From: Bradyrhizobium sp. ISRA464 | GTDB lineage: Bacteria > Pseudomonadota > Alphaproteobacteria > Rhizobiales > Xanthobacteraceae | Direction: 5' to 3' | Assembly: GCF_029910095.1 (NCBI RefSeq) | Contig: NZ_CP094526.1 | Coordinates: 6,696,001 to 6,760,000 of the forward strand | Length of the DNA stretch: 64,000 nucleotides | Shown here: positions 49,120 through 57,799 of the stretch, in pieces | How positions within the stretch are numbered: position 1 is the first letter of the stretch | Layout: each line of letters opens with the position of its first letter | Translations under genes and position numbers: made by a program | The notes under the pieces: generated by a model | What the model was told of the DNA's origin: nothing | Database searches by the model: none | What the model saw: only the letters and a program-made list of their open reading frames with translations

Positions 49120-49153
49120 CCTGGATAGACAGCCTGGCTGACGAGCAGCTGAC
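49120..49153 (-). promoter_or_regulatory. Candidate tts box of the 738-residue gene
   Basis: On the minus strand GTCAGCTGCTCGTCAGCC (49153-49136) matches the tts-box consensus at 13 of 17 defined positions, including GTCAGCT and the central TCG. The ATG is about 53 bp downstream, a normal distance for TtsI-activated genes. Confidence 0.65.
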
Positions 49154-49799
49154 GAAAGGCGCTTTTCCCGGATGCGCAAGAACCCAGATCACCGCGACTT
49201 ACAATTCCATGGAAGCTGGCGTGCTGCTGAAGGCAGGGATGCAAGGACGATGGCGTCAGTGACGGATAGTGAGCTGCGGCGGATGACGGCGCGCTGACGC
49301 CGCCTCGCCCTGACCGCCATAAGGATCTGCGCTGTCAGGCTGCGACAGGATCCGCCGTGACGGCGCTCCCAAAGAGCCCGCCCGCCAGCGACTTTGTCTG
49401 GATGGACCTGGCATCCGGACACCGGAAAGCCGCTACAGCATGCCCCGTCCTCAAACGGTCGGCAGGATCGTCGCGAGAGAAAACTATCTGTGGTATCGAT
49501 TGCGAGATCTTCGGCTGCCGCGCACGTCTCATCTTCCGAAGGAGGTGCCAATAGCGGACCGAAAACCTTATGGATCCAACCCTGATGCGCCAATCCCGAC
49601 CAGAGGTAGAACGCTCGTCCTCGTGTTCGATCTCGCAGGGCCGACTTGCGCTATTTCCTCTTCAAAGTACAGCCGTCCACAATACGTTCATAGAAGTATC
49701 ACGCAATATCGCAGCGAGCGCGCCAAGCGCGCCTAGCGCCAGCCTGCTCAGCGAACCGGCCGTCGGCGCCTCTCGAAAGAGCAGAGCATGAGGATCGGC
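49154..49799. other. Gap without recognisable gene
   Basis: About 650 bp upstream of the candidate effector promoter. Frames on both strands lack family signatures. Possibly a decayed insertion. Confidence 0.35.
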
Positions 49800-50051
49800 T
49801 CACCGGCAAAAATAACTCCGACCGATACTTACGATCATGCTCCAGATATCCTTAAGGTGCATATTGCCGAATGTGTACCCGCAGACGAGCAGGATGCCGC
49901 CGTACGATATCAGCAGGAACATCGGCAGAAGCATAGTCGGATCCCCGCCGGTTTTTCCGAACTGTCTTGAGGCGATCAACTCGGCAATGACCGAAAGCGC
50001 TTCTCCAGGAAAACTCGCTGCCACCGCCACGGTTTTCAATAGCAAGCGCAT
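49800..50051 (-). CDS. Small membrane protein or membrane-protein fragment
   Basis: An 83-residue frame starting MRLLLKTVAVAASFPGEALS and containing a strong helix MLLPMFLLISYGGILLVCGY. It reads like real protein rather than a shadow but has no recognised family and a modest ribosome site. It could be the end of a larger transporter. Confidence 0.35.
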   Translation of the reverse strand: MRLLLKTVAVAASFPGEALSVIAELIASRQFGKTGGDPTMLLPMFLLISYGGILLVCGYTFGNMHLKDIWSMIVSIGRSYFCR

Positions 50052-50230
50052 CGCCTGACGATCGAGAACGTAAGGTCAACACCTTGGAATATACAAACCA
50101 TCCATGGGCTGCCTTGGCCTGTTGGCAACGCAAACGCCTCAGTCAGGCATCACCGTTCATCGCTGGCGAGGCCGCGTAGCAGACGGCTGAAGCCGTGCTG
50201 CGTGTCGGGCCCAAGCCAGAGCATCACAGT

Positions 50231-51472
50231 CTAAGCTGCAATCTTCACAGGGAGTGCCGAATAACCGTGCACAAAGTTAGACGCAATTCGCTCGGGTTCG
50301 CCGACCACCTGGACCTCCAACCGCGCGTTCAACATCTCTTCCCAGAGGACTTTCAACTGAAGCTCCGCAAGATGTCGACCAACGCAGCGATGGATGCCGA
50401 ATCCGAAGGAAAGATGCTGCCGCACGTTCTTGCGGTCGATGATGAAGCTGCTGGCATTCTCGAAGACTTCGTCGTCCCGGTTGCCGGAGATGTACCACAT
50501 GATGACCTTGTCGCCCTTCCTGATCTTTTTTCCACCTAGGATGCTATCGGTCGCGGCGTTGCGGCGCATATGTGCGATAGGCGTCTGGTATCGAATAATC
50601 TCAGACACAGCGCTCGACAGCAGCTTGGGATTGTCACGCAGTTTTCGCAGTTCGCACGGGTACTGATCCATGAACAGGAGGCCGCTGGTAATCGAATTGC
50701 GCGTGGTGTCATTTCCCCCCACGATCAGAAGAATCAGATTCCCGAGAAACTCACTCGGCTCCATATGGCGTGTGGCGGGCGAGTGCGCCATCAAGGAAAT
50801 CAGGTCGAGGCGCGGCTCGGCCTCAATGCGTTCATTCCAAAGTCGAGTGAAATAACTTTGGCACTCGGACAAGATTGCGCTTCGCTTGTCCCAGCTGTCG
50901 ATCGCCTGACCTGTTTTCGGAGCTGCGACGGCGACGTCCGACCAATAGGTCAACAGCCGCCGATCTTCAAATGGAAAGTCGAACAGCGTGGCGAGCATCT
51001 GCGTCGTCAACTCAATGGAGACCATCTCCACCCAATTGAAGGCATCATTGCGCGGCAAGCCCTGCAGAATTGTCCTGGCCCGAGAGCGGATTAGGCTCTC
51101 GAGCTTCGTCAAGTTTTCCGCTGCGACTATCGGACTTATGGTGTTGCGTTGCGCGGCGTGTTTGGGAGGCCCCAGCTTGATGAAACTCTGGGTCCAGTGC
51201 TTATCAGGCACGTCGACAATCGTGACGCCTTGTTCTGACGAGAATACCTTGTGGTTTGTATCTACTGCTACGATATCTCGGTATTTCGTAACCGACCAAT
51301 ATGGACCGTAGGGACTGTCGTGGCAGTAGTGAACGGGATCTTCCCTTCGCAACCGTTCGAAGCAACCCCATATGCTGTCGTCTCGAAACCGCTTGGCGTC
51401 GCTTACATCCAGATTGCTCAGCGGGATATCGCACGCATCATCAGCTCCGTAATCTTCTGAGTGCTTTTCCAT
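50231..51472 (-). CDS. Cytochrome P450 of the symbiotic region, possibly CYP127-type
   Basis: A 413-residue soluble P450. The I-helix motif is VGGNDTTRNSI, the ExxR pair is in SEIIRYQTP, and the heme loop is FGFGIHRCVGRHLAELQ. Overall style (SNLDVSDAKRFRDDSIWGCF start, DVPDKHWTQSFIKLGPPKHA) recalls CYP127 proteins of rhizobial symbiosis regions, a comparison from memory. It is distinct from the three gibberellin P450s and has no ferredoxin beside it. Substrate unknown. Confidence 0.85.
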   Translation of the reverse strand: MEKHSEDYGADDACDIPLSNLDVSDAKRFRDDSIWGCFERLRREDPVHYCHDSPYGPYWSVTKYRDIVAVDTNHKVFSSEQGVTIVDVPDKHWTQSFIKLGPPKHAAQRNTISPIVAAENLTKLESLIRSRARTILQGLPRNDAFNWVEMVSIELTTQMLATLFDFPFEDRRLLTYWSDVAVAAPKTGQAIDSWDKRSAILSECQSYFTRLWNERIEAEPRLDLISLMAHSPATRHMEPSEFLGNLILLIVGGNDTTRNSITSGLLFMDQYPCELRKLRDNPKLLSSAVSEIIRYQTPIAHMRRNAATDSILGGKKIRKGDKVIMWYISGNRDDEVFENASSFIIDRKNVRQHLSFGFGIHRCVGRHLAELQLKVLWEEMLNARLEVQVVGEPERIASNFVHGYSALPVKIAA

Positions 51473-51749
51473 TATCGTCTCCCAAGATTCTGCTCTCCCG
51501 AGAGCTTCCCGATCCAGGGGTTGCGAGTCAGGACTTCGAACTGTCGTGGCTTTTGGCTGCGGGCGTGTGGCTGCGGGCGTGTCGCTTGATCAGACTATCC
51601 CAAACTGCAGGTAGCCCACCCCTGCCAGATCCGGCAGTATGGATCGTATTGACTTTCCAAATCGATCTGCTCTGTGGACGGATGAGAGCTCTTACCGCTC
51701 GGTTGGCGGATTGGTGTCGTGCCCAAGGCGACGCAAAGCCAGGATGCAC
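51473..51749. other. Upstream region of the P450 gene
   Basis: No gene recognised. Must hold the P450 promoter; no -24/-12 or tts-type element was identified. Confidence 0.35.
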
Positions 51750-51835
51750 GGACAGCCGCTCCCGATGGGTACTGGCGGCGGCGCGGCTCGATGCTCTATG
51801 AGCATCGACTGAGCTGGGATATCGATGTGTTGATC
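51750..51835 (+). pseudogene. Relic of an AbiEii-like nucleotidyltransferase toxin
   Basis: The stretch GATGGGTACTGGCGGCGGCG, then GCTCTATGAGCATCGACTGAG and GATATCGATGTGTTGATCGA, closely follows the toxin gene at 56.8 kb in the region encoding GGGTALMLY-DHRLSRDIDAFI. Only about 85 bp align and the frame is broken. Confidence 0.55.
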
Positions 51836-52058
51836 GAGGCGGCTGCTGTTACGGTGGCGCGCGCAGGCAAAATCTTCATCGAGCCTCTCGTCACTTCTGA
51901 CGGTCGCCCTGGTCCCTTTCGGTGTTGAGAAAGCCGAAAATGAGGATTTCGCGGCGCAAGAATATTCGGCCCGAATAGCTGTCAAGCGCCACTTCCCCAT
52001 CGCGGCCGCGAGCCCTTGCGACGGCACGTCGCCAGGTGCATTTTTTCGCGGCCACCCC

Positions 52059-52086
52059 TTGAAACGGCTTTGCGTTTTTCTAAGTC
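52059..52086 (+). promoter_or_regulatory. Candidate promoter of the hsp20 operon
   Basis: TTGAAA (52059-52064), 16 bases, TAAGTC (52081-52086): a plausible vegetative -35/-10 pair. This is expected for genes controlled by a ROSE RNA thermometer, which are transcribed constitutively. It would give a leader of about 125 bases. Confidence 0.45.
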
Positions 52087-52094
52087 ATTTTTTG

Positions 52095-52219
52095 CCGCGA
52101 ATGCGGTGCGCCGGGCGCCTTAACGGGTCCGGCGCGGGCGCCGGGCCGGGTAATCAGACCCGCTCTGACTCCTGCCCTTGCGCTCCTTGTATCCATCTTG
52201 CTCTTTGGAGGACTTGGTT
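52095..52219 (+). promoter_or_regulatory. ROSE-type RNA thermometer
   Basis: The leader ends CTTGCTCTTTGGAGGA (52197-52212), like the conserved 3' end of ROSE elements, where the UUGCU stretch pairs imperfectly with the ribosome site GGAGGA and melts on heating. Upstream, GGGT-n-ACCC near 52148-52162 and strong GC palindromes near 52105-52145 fit the earlier stems. ATG is seven bases after the ribosome site. Confidence 0.75.
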
Positions 52220-52681
52220 ATGAGGACCACCTTTGACTTCGCGCCCCTGTGGCGCACCACCATCGGCTTCGACCACCTGGCCGATCTCGTCGACAGCACG
52301 TTGCGCCAGGCGAGCGAAGACCCCTATCCTCCCTACAACATCGAACGCTCCGGCGAGGACCACTATCGGATCTCGCTCGCCGTCGCCGGCTTCGGGGCCG
52401 ACGACATCTCCGTGACGGCCGAGCAGAACGCGCTCACCATCGAGGGCAGGAAACCCGAGAAAGCGGCCGGCGAGTTCCTGTACCGGGGCATCGCCGCCCG
52501 TCCGTTTCGGCGCGTGTTCAATCTCGCCGACTACGTCCAAGTGAAGGGGGCCTCCTTCCGCGACGGACTACTGATCGTCGACCTCGTGCGCGAAGTGCCG
52601 GAGACCATGAGGCCGCGCCGGATTCAAATCGGAAGCGGCGCCTCTCCCGCCTCGCAGATCGAGCAGAAGAAGGCGGCCTGA
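52220..52681 (+). CDS. Small heat-shock protein (Hsp20, class A / IbpA-like)
   Basis: A 153-residue alpha-crystallin-type chaperone that holds unfolding proteins. Starts MRTTFDFAPLWRTTIGFDHL, a class A N-terminus of rhizobial Hsp20. The crystallin domain runs from NIERSGEDHYRISLAVAGF through LTIEGRK to FNLADYVQVKGASFRDGLL. The start is fixed by GGAGGA; the longer frame to 52178 would include the thermometer. First gene of the heat-shock operon. Confidence 0.94.
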   Translation: MRTTFDFAPLWRTTIGFDHLADLVDSTLRQASEDPYPPYNIERSGEDHYRISLAVAGFGADDISVTAEQNALTIEGRKPEKAAGEFLYRGIAARPFRRVFNLADYVQVKGASFRDGLLIVDLVREVPETMRPRRIQIGSGASPASQIEQKKAA

Positions 52682-52763
52682 CGCCTGATCGAGGTTCGAC
52701 AACGGAACGCGGCGCGCGCAGGCGTGGCCGCGCTCCCTGGCCCATGCAACGAAGGAGAAAACC

Positions 52764-53255
52764 ATGGCAGTTCGTGATCTCATTCCCTGGTCGAGACACC
52801 AGGAGCTCGCGCCGGCGCGCGGCACCCATGATCCGTTCATGACGCTTCATCGCGAAATGAACCGACTGTTCGAAGATGTCTTCCGCGGCTTCGGCGGGAC
52901 GGCCCTGTCCCCGCTCATGGAAGGGCAATTCGGCTGGCCCAAGATTGAGCTCAGCGAGACCGACAAGGCTCTGACGATCTCGGCCGAGCTTCCCGGCATG
53001 ACGGAGAATGACATCCAGATCGAAATCGCGAACGGGGTGCTAACCATCCGCGGCGAGAAGAAGAGCGAGCGCAAGGACGAAGGCAGATACTTCAGCGAGC
53101 GCTACTACGGCTCGTTCCAGCGACAGATCGCCCTCGAGGACGTCGAGGAGGACAAGGCCGCGGCGTCGTTCAAGAACGGCGTCCTGACCATCTCGCTGCC
53201 GAAGTCCGCGACCCCGCGAGCGGGCGTCAAGCGCATCGCGATCACTTCGCAGTAA
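52764..53255 (+). CDS. Small heat-shock protein (Hsp20, class B type)
   Basis: A 163-residue protein starting MAVRDLIPWSRHQELAPARG, with the crystallin domain at about 55-150 (KIELSETDKALTISAELPGM, VLTIRGEKKSERKDEGRYF, SYFxS-like YYGSFQRQIAL) and the closing ASFKNGVLTISLPKS. It has its own ribosome site (AAGGAG). Pairing of class A and class B Hsp20 in one operon is common in Bradyrhizobium. Confidence 0.94.
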   Translation: MAVRDLIPWSRHQELAPARGTHDPFMTLHREMNRLFEDVFRGFGGTALSPLMEGQFGWPKIELSETDKALTISAELPGMTENDIQIEIANGVLTIRGEKKSERKDEGRYFSERYYGSFQRQIALEDVEEDKAAASFKNGVLTISLPKSATPRAGVKRIAITSQ

Positions 53256-53264
53256 AGACGATCA

Positions 53265-53287
53265 CGGGCGGCGGCCGCCGCCGCCCG
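53265..53287. other. Perfect GC hairpin between hsp20 and the next gene
   Basis: CGGGCGGCGG and CCGCCGCCCG form a 10-bp perfect stem with a CCG loop, 10 bases after the second hsp20 stop. There is no T-run, so it may protect or attenuate the transcript rather than end it. Confidence 0.55.
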
Positions 53288-53336
53288 AACTCACCGAAAC
53301 CCGTCCCGAGGAAAGGAGCGTAAGGGGAGGCAATCG

Positions 53337-53663
53337 ATGACCAATGCCAACACGAACGCAGGCAATCTTGATCCCCTCTTCCACCCCGCTGCGCACTATG
53401 CGTCTGCAGAGGATGTCCTGAACGACGACGAACTCTCCGCGCCGGAAAAGCGGATCATCTTGTCGTCCTGGGCATCCGACATGTTCGCCGTCGAATCCTG
53501 TCCTGCTTTGCGCGAGGTCCCCGGCATGGGCCACACTATCCGGCTCGCCGATATCCTCGCCTCGTTGCGCAAGCTCGACGGCGACGACGATCCGCCGCCC
53601 CCCGGGGGCGTGCCGATGCGGCTGCGGCGGCCTTGGGCCGCCGCCCCGCGAAGGTTGGCATGA
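53337..53663 (+). CDS. 108-residue hypothetical protein of the heat-shock operon
   Basis: ATG follows GGAAAGGAG. The protein starts MTNANTNAGNLDPLFHPAAH and has a conserved-looking block SAPEKRIILSSWASDMFAVE plus RLADILASLRKLDGDDD. Proteins with this EKR-ILSSWASD pattern are recalled next to hsp20 genes in Rhizobiales. The proline-rich tail is GC-rich and may be shifted. Function unknown. Confidence 0.7.
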   Translation: MTNANTNAGNLDPLFHPAAHYASAEDVLNDDELSAPEKRIILSSWASDMFAVESCPALREVPGMGHTIRLADILASLRKLDGDDDPPPPGGVPMRLRRPWAAAPRRLA

Positions 53664-54268
53664 TGCTCACACAGACTGTCGTGACGATGGTTCTGCTTGG
53701 GCGTGCTTCGGCGACGTGGGCCATTCCGTTCATCGCTTTCATGAGCCGATCGGGGAACCGCCCCGCGCGGCGAGCGTAGGCGACACTCTGGCGATAATTC
53801 CGGCACCGGCGTGGCCTGGCCTGACCGCTCTCCGTTGCTTCGTGCCTCCTGTCCGGCCCTAGTTCGGTTACGCGGCCCATCTTTTATGAATGGTTGATGA
53901 ACGAAATGCGGCAAGCCGCGTTTAGCCACGATGGAACGCAATCCTGGAAAGGTGGGCGCGACGGGCGCTTATGACAGTCACGCTGAGCACGGCGACGCTC
54001 ATTACGTGCCTTGGACTTCTGGTCACGGTGATCCGTTGAGGCGGCCTCAGTTGGCGGCCTCTTTAGGCGCAACCGCTGCTTTCGCGGGCAGGAGTGACTT
54101 GTTGCCGAAGGCGCGTTGTTACCCGATCACCGAGCCGGTGACACGCTGTTCGAGGCGCTGCCTTTAGCACGAGGTGAGCCGTTTCAAGAGGAGCCAGTTT
54201 GCGACGGTCATTTCGCATTTCACGTGCATGCCAAGTAGTGGCGGGCGAACGATGTAGATTCATCAACG
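53664..54268. other. Gap without recognisable gene
   Basis: About 600 bp. Weak frames only. Confidence 0.4.
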
Positions 54269-54460
54269 ATGAACAAGGGGATTGAGTATCGAGGTCATCG
54301 ACTTCTGGTCATCGAGCAACCAGGCGGTGGCTCGTTGGTTGAGATCACACCCCTGGCCGGCGGGCAAGCCATCCGGACAATGACTTACCAAACCAGTCAG
54401 GAGGCGCTGGCTGCGGCAAGAGCGAATGTCGATTCTCATCCCGAGGCCAAGCGTGACTGA
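54269..54460 (+). CDS. 63-residue hypothetical protein
   Basis: Starts MNKGIEYRGHRLLVIEQPGG, then SLVEITPLAGGQAIRTM and a helix SQEALAAARANVDSHPEA. A small beta-beta-helix type protein resembling recurring Bradyrhizobium hypotheticals. Function unknown. Confidence 0.6.
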   Translation: MNKGIEYRGHRLLVIEQPGGGSLVEITPLAGGQAIRTMTYQTSQEALAAARANVDSHPEAKRD

Positions 54461-54739
54461 ATTTGCGGATTCGACAACCTAACGGCTGCGCTGCTTCGCG
54501 CGGGAGCCCAGACGTCGCTGCACCCGCTTGCGGCTGTCGCCAACTTTCTTTGCCGCCTTCTTCATCAATCGTGCAGACTTGTGGTTGTCTTGGTTTCGTA
54601 CCTGATCTCGTAGTTCCTACCCACCCGCGACCAGAGCACGGTCGCCGCGCGCCGTGAGCTTCATTGCTTTCGCCACGCGAGCAGCCAGTCGCCGCGGATG
54701 ATCGGCAAGGAACGGAGACGCTGTCGTATTGCGTCCTGA

Positions 54740-55110
54740 GCTTCCTGAGCCTGACATTAAGTGTACCCGAACCGAATACTTCGACGACGTCGTGAAGATC
54801 AAGAAAGATATGCCGGATCCTGCCAAGCATCTCGTCCAGAAGAAGTCCGAGCACTTCGAACCCGAGAAGTTCGAGGACCATCACGAGTCCACGTTTCAGC
54901 AATTGCACGCCAAGAAGCAACATGGCCAGCCGACCGCGCCAACGCGAAATCCAGGCCGCAACGTCGTCACGGGTTGCGGCAAGCATCAAGCCCCTCGCAC
55001 ACTAAGCCAACGAGGACGGCAAAGAGTGCAGCGAAACCGCGCCGCAAGGCCGACGAACGCGGGGCCGACGCGCATCTGCGAGACCCGCCTTCGACGAGCG
55101 GGCCGGGAGC
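54740..55110 (+). pseudogene. Ku (non-homologous end joining) C-terminal remnant
   Basis: The frame reads TEYFDDVVKIKKDMPDPAKH and LVQKKSEHFEPEKFEDHHES, which matches the end of bacterial Ku (DYFDDI-DIK--KDMLDLAKHIV-QKSGHFEPEKFEDxYE). The basic tail continues in shifted frames. The main DNA-ring domain is absent, so this is only an end-piece. Confidence 0.65.
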
Positions 55111-55156
55111 GGTAGGCTCGCCGCCGAAACCCGATTCGGTTCTTGGCAATTTGGTC

Positions 55157-55275
55157 AATTAGCACGCGGCCCGATTTGGAATGCGTTTGCAGCGTCGATT
55201 TCCTTGCTCGCGATCTAGTGTTGCCCCTGCCCCTAAACCGGGAGAAGACGTGCCCCTTCCGGCGTTCAGTAACGT
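55157..55275. repeat. Short dispersed repeat, copy B
   Basis: Counterpart of 33775-33905, with CCCGATTTGGAA, GTCGATTTCCT, TTGCCCC and CCGGGAGAAGACGTG in the same order and orientation. Confidence 0.45.
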
Positions 55276-55953
55276 TGGCGTTGCCGAGCATCTCGCGCGT
55301 GGTGCATTATCGATGTGCTTGAACAGAGATGTCTGAAGAAGCGGATGGAACCTCGAGCGAGCGCGGAAACACCACGGCGGTATTGGCAGTTCCTAGCAGT
55401 TGAGCGCCTCTTGTGTGAGCCGGGTCGCAACATTCACACCAAAGCAAGGCGGTCAAACACTAGTCTAGATTGTCTGACAACCGACCGCCCCCCTCCCGGA
55501 CGAATTGAGAATCGCCGACGCATCCTGGCTAATTACCCCAACCAATCACCAGGCGCGCACCCCATACCAGGCCAGCCAACGCGGCCAGTGTGGCAAGCGC
55601 GGCGACGGCAAAGGTCTCCAATTTCCTGATCGTCGCGCTCAGCCGACGGATCGAAGCCGGTCCGGATTGGGCTGGGATCTCGGCAGCGCTGCGAGATCGG
55701 AATCGGCTTGTTCGAGGCGTTTAAGGCTTCGCCTCCGCGACCAAAAGGTTCCATGCACCACGGATTCCGGGCGCCGGGATTTCCGAGCACACTGATCACT
55801 GGCTCCCGCTCTCCGCCAACCCGCTAAGCCAACGCTACGCAATCTCGCCTCGTCATTGGGCCCTGAATGTGCTGCCAAATCATCGATTTACGGCTTGTCA
55901 GGAAGCCCATCAGATATTACATTTGTTTCATTTATTACAGTTGGAGGCCGCGC
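55276..55953. other. Gap upstream of the toxin-antitoxin pair
   Basis: No gene recognised in most of it. The last 80 bases are AT-rich (ATATTACATTTGTTTCATTTATTAC) in contrast to the surroundings, and likely hold the antitoxin promoter and operator. Confidence 0.4.
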
Positions 55954-56736
55954 GTGGCTCAGGCTTTGACCCGGCTAAACATCAAAAGTAGCGAGCGCAA
56001 CGCGGCGCGTAAGGCAGCCGATTTCCTGGATCGCACCGCGATGCTCGGGCATGGTGGGCTTTTCGCCATCACAGCCGATGGCAAGACACTCACGGAAGAA
56101 CTGCCTCGGTCTCTGCTCGCAGCCATGAAAGGCATTCTCGCCGTGCTGTCCGAAACGGGCGAAGCTGTTGTTCTCAACCCAGAGCTCGAGATCTCGGCCG
56201 AGAAAGCGGCTGAACTCCTCGGCATGTCACGGCCGCTGGTTTATCAGCGAATGGATTCGGGCAAGCTCCCTTTTCGTCTGGTCGGAACGCACCGCAGGAT
56301 CCGTATCAACGACGTCATGATCCTGAAGAAATTTGAGGAACGCCGGCGCGGCTTCGCGGAGGCGCTCACTGCCGATGCAGAGAAAGGCAAATCAGCGGGG
56401 CGCGCGAAGAGATCGAAGAAGAGCATTCAACGCTCTTCCAATCTGCCCCGCAGACCTAGTGATATCGATCAACTCGTTCTGGGCACCACGAACGCTCCGT
56501 ATCGCCGAACCATGAATGCGGCTGATCTTGTGGCTCGCATTACCTCGAGGGATTGGCACGACTGGATAGCGCACGTCGTGACGTTCTTTACGGAAGTACG
56601 ACCCGAGCTTGTCTTGGAGTTCGCTCGCTTTCACGCTATTCCCATTCAAGACTTGGCCACTTCTTATCGGTCGATGAAGTCGGCCACCGGCGAAGCCAAC
56701 CCAGCATTGGAGATCGCACTTGAGCAGCTGGCATAA
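55954..56736 (+). CDS. Excisionase-like helix-turn-helix antitoxin of an AbiEii-type system
   Basis: A GTG at 55954 follows GGAGG by six bases and gives 260 residues. Residues about 70-140 contain an MerR/excisionase-type helix-turn-helix (ISAEKAAELLGMSRPLVYQR, then KLPFRLVGTHRRIRINDVM). A basic linker (GRAKRSKKSIQRSS) leads to a C-terminal helical domain (DWHDWIAHVVTFFTEVRPEL, EFARFHAIPIQDLA) that may bind the toxin. It overlaps the toxin gene by 17 bp. The layout suggests an antitoxin-repressor, but antitoxin function is inferred from position. Confidence 0.75.
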   Translation: MAQALTRLNIKSSERNAARKAADFLDRTAMLGHGGLFAITADGKTLTEELPRSLLAAMKGILAVLSETGEAVVLNPELEISAEKAAELLGMSRPLVYQRMDSGKLPFRLVGTHRRIRINDVMILKKFEERRRGFAEALTADAEKGKSAGRAKRSKKSIQRSSNLPRRPSDIDQLVLGTTNAPYRRTMNAADLVARITSRDWHDWIAHVVTFFTEVRPELVLEFARFHAIPIQDLATSYRSMKSATGEANPALEIALEQLA

Positions 56737-57370
56737 ACTGCTTGGTCGCACGCTCGACGGGCCTTCGGACCTCCAGCAACAGGGCCGCGGTCCCCGAATG
56801 GGTACTGGGCGGCGGCACGGCCCTGATGCTCTACGCCGACCATCGACTGAGCCGAGACATCGATGCGTTCATCGACGACCCGCAATATCTTGCCCTATTA
56901 TCGCCGGATACGACGGACGTGTGGAACTGCACCGATTGGGACAATGCCGCCCACTATCTCAAACTCAGATATCCCGAGGGCGAGATCGACTTCATCGTCA
57001 GCGGCGCGCTATCGGGTCTTGATCCAGTTGAAAAAGAGATCGATTTGACGTCGGTTCGAGCGGGATGGAATCCGACGATTGCGGTCGAGCCCCCAGCCGA
57101 GATCGGGCTCAAAAAACTGCACCATCGTGCAACAATGCTGAAGCCTCGTGACATCTTCGATCTCGCAGTTATCAAGAAGATCGACGGCAACGCGCTTACC
57201 GCAAATTTGAGTGCGGCCGCTTCGAAGAAGAACGACCTTCTTCAGCGTGTCAATAGCATCCGCGTCGACTACCTGAAGGCTGACCTTGCAGAGCTCGCCA
57301 ACCTGGATGGGAGCATGAGCAGAAGACGTGTCTGGAAACCGTTCGCGTGCTCGTGGCGCAGATTCCATAA
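56720..57370 (+). pseudogene. AbiEii-like nucleotidyltransferase toxin with two compensating frameshifts
   Basis: A TTG start at 56720 gives SSWHKLLGRTLDGPSDLQQQ in frame 0. A one-base change near 56785 moves the core into frame +1: VPEWVLGGGTALMLYADHRL, then SRDIDAFIDDP, EIDFIVSGALSGL and GLKKLHHRATMLKPRDIFDL. GGGTAL and DID are the nucleotidyltransferase motifs. A second change near 57310 returns to frame 0 for EHEQKTCLETVRVLVAQIP and a stop at 57370. The original product was about 216 residues. The core is also open from a TTG at 56742 to 57395 (217 residues, altered ends), so a partly functional toxin is not excluded. Confidence 0.7.
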
Positions 57371-57799
57371 GTCGGTCAATTCGGCGATAAAATAGCTCGC
57401 CTGGCAGGCGGCAGCTAAAATTGCGAGCGTTTCCTATCGGGGGCCGATCCCGAGCAGGCTCATCGCGGTTGATGGAAGAGACACGTTGCTTGACGACCTT
57501 GCCGATTTTGCCAATCCGCTGAATGAATAACCGCAGTCCTTTCGCTATCGCAAAGGCTGCAATTTAAGATGTCATCTGATCCACAAGTGGTGCGCTCGCT
57601 GAAACAGGCCAGCAGAACCGTCGGCGGCGATACGTGACCGACAACGTTGCGAAATCCAGAACGCCAGCGCCGTTCGCCCCGATGAATCCGGTCTGGCGCG
57701 GCGCCAGCAAGCGGCTATTGAATGACGCTTCAGTGCAGGAGTCAGGGCGCAGCCGAATTGGAAGTCGATCTGCCGCTGGCCACGCACGCGAACGACCTC
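57371..57799. other. Gap before bioA
   Basis: A plus frame ISYRGPIPSRL-like stretch near 57430 (YRGPIPSRLIAVDGRDTLL) looks like the end of a protein but is unassigned. No bioZ was found here. Confidence 0.35.

Noticed and set aside
52154..52540. Minus-strand frame rich in Val/Gly over the first hsp20 gene
   Set aside because: Complementary shadow of the crystallin domain; the plus frame is clearly conserved.
54345..54989. 214-residue minus frame
   Set aside because: Lies antisense to the small hypothetical gene and the Ku remnant and shows no family pattern.
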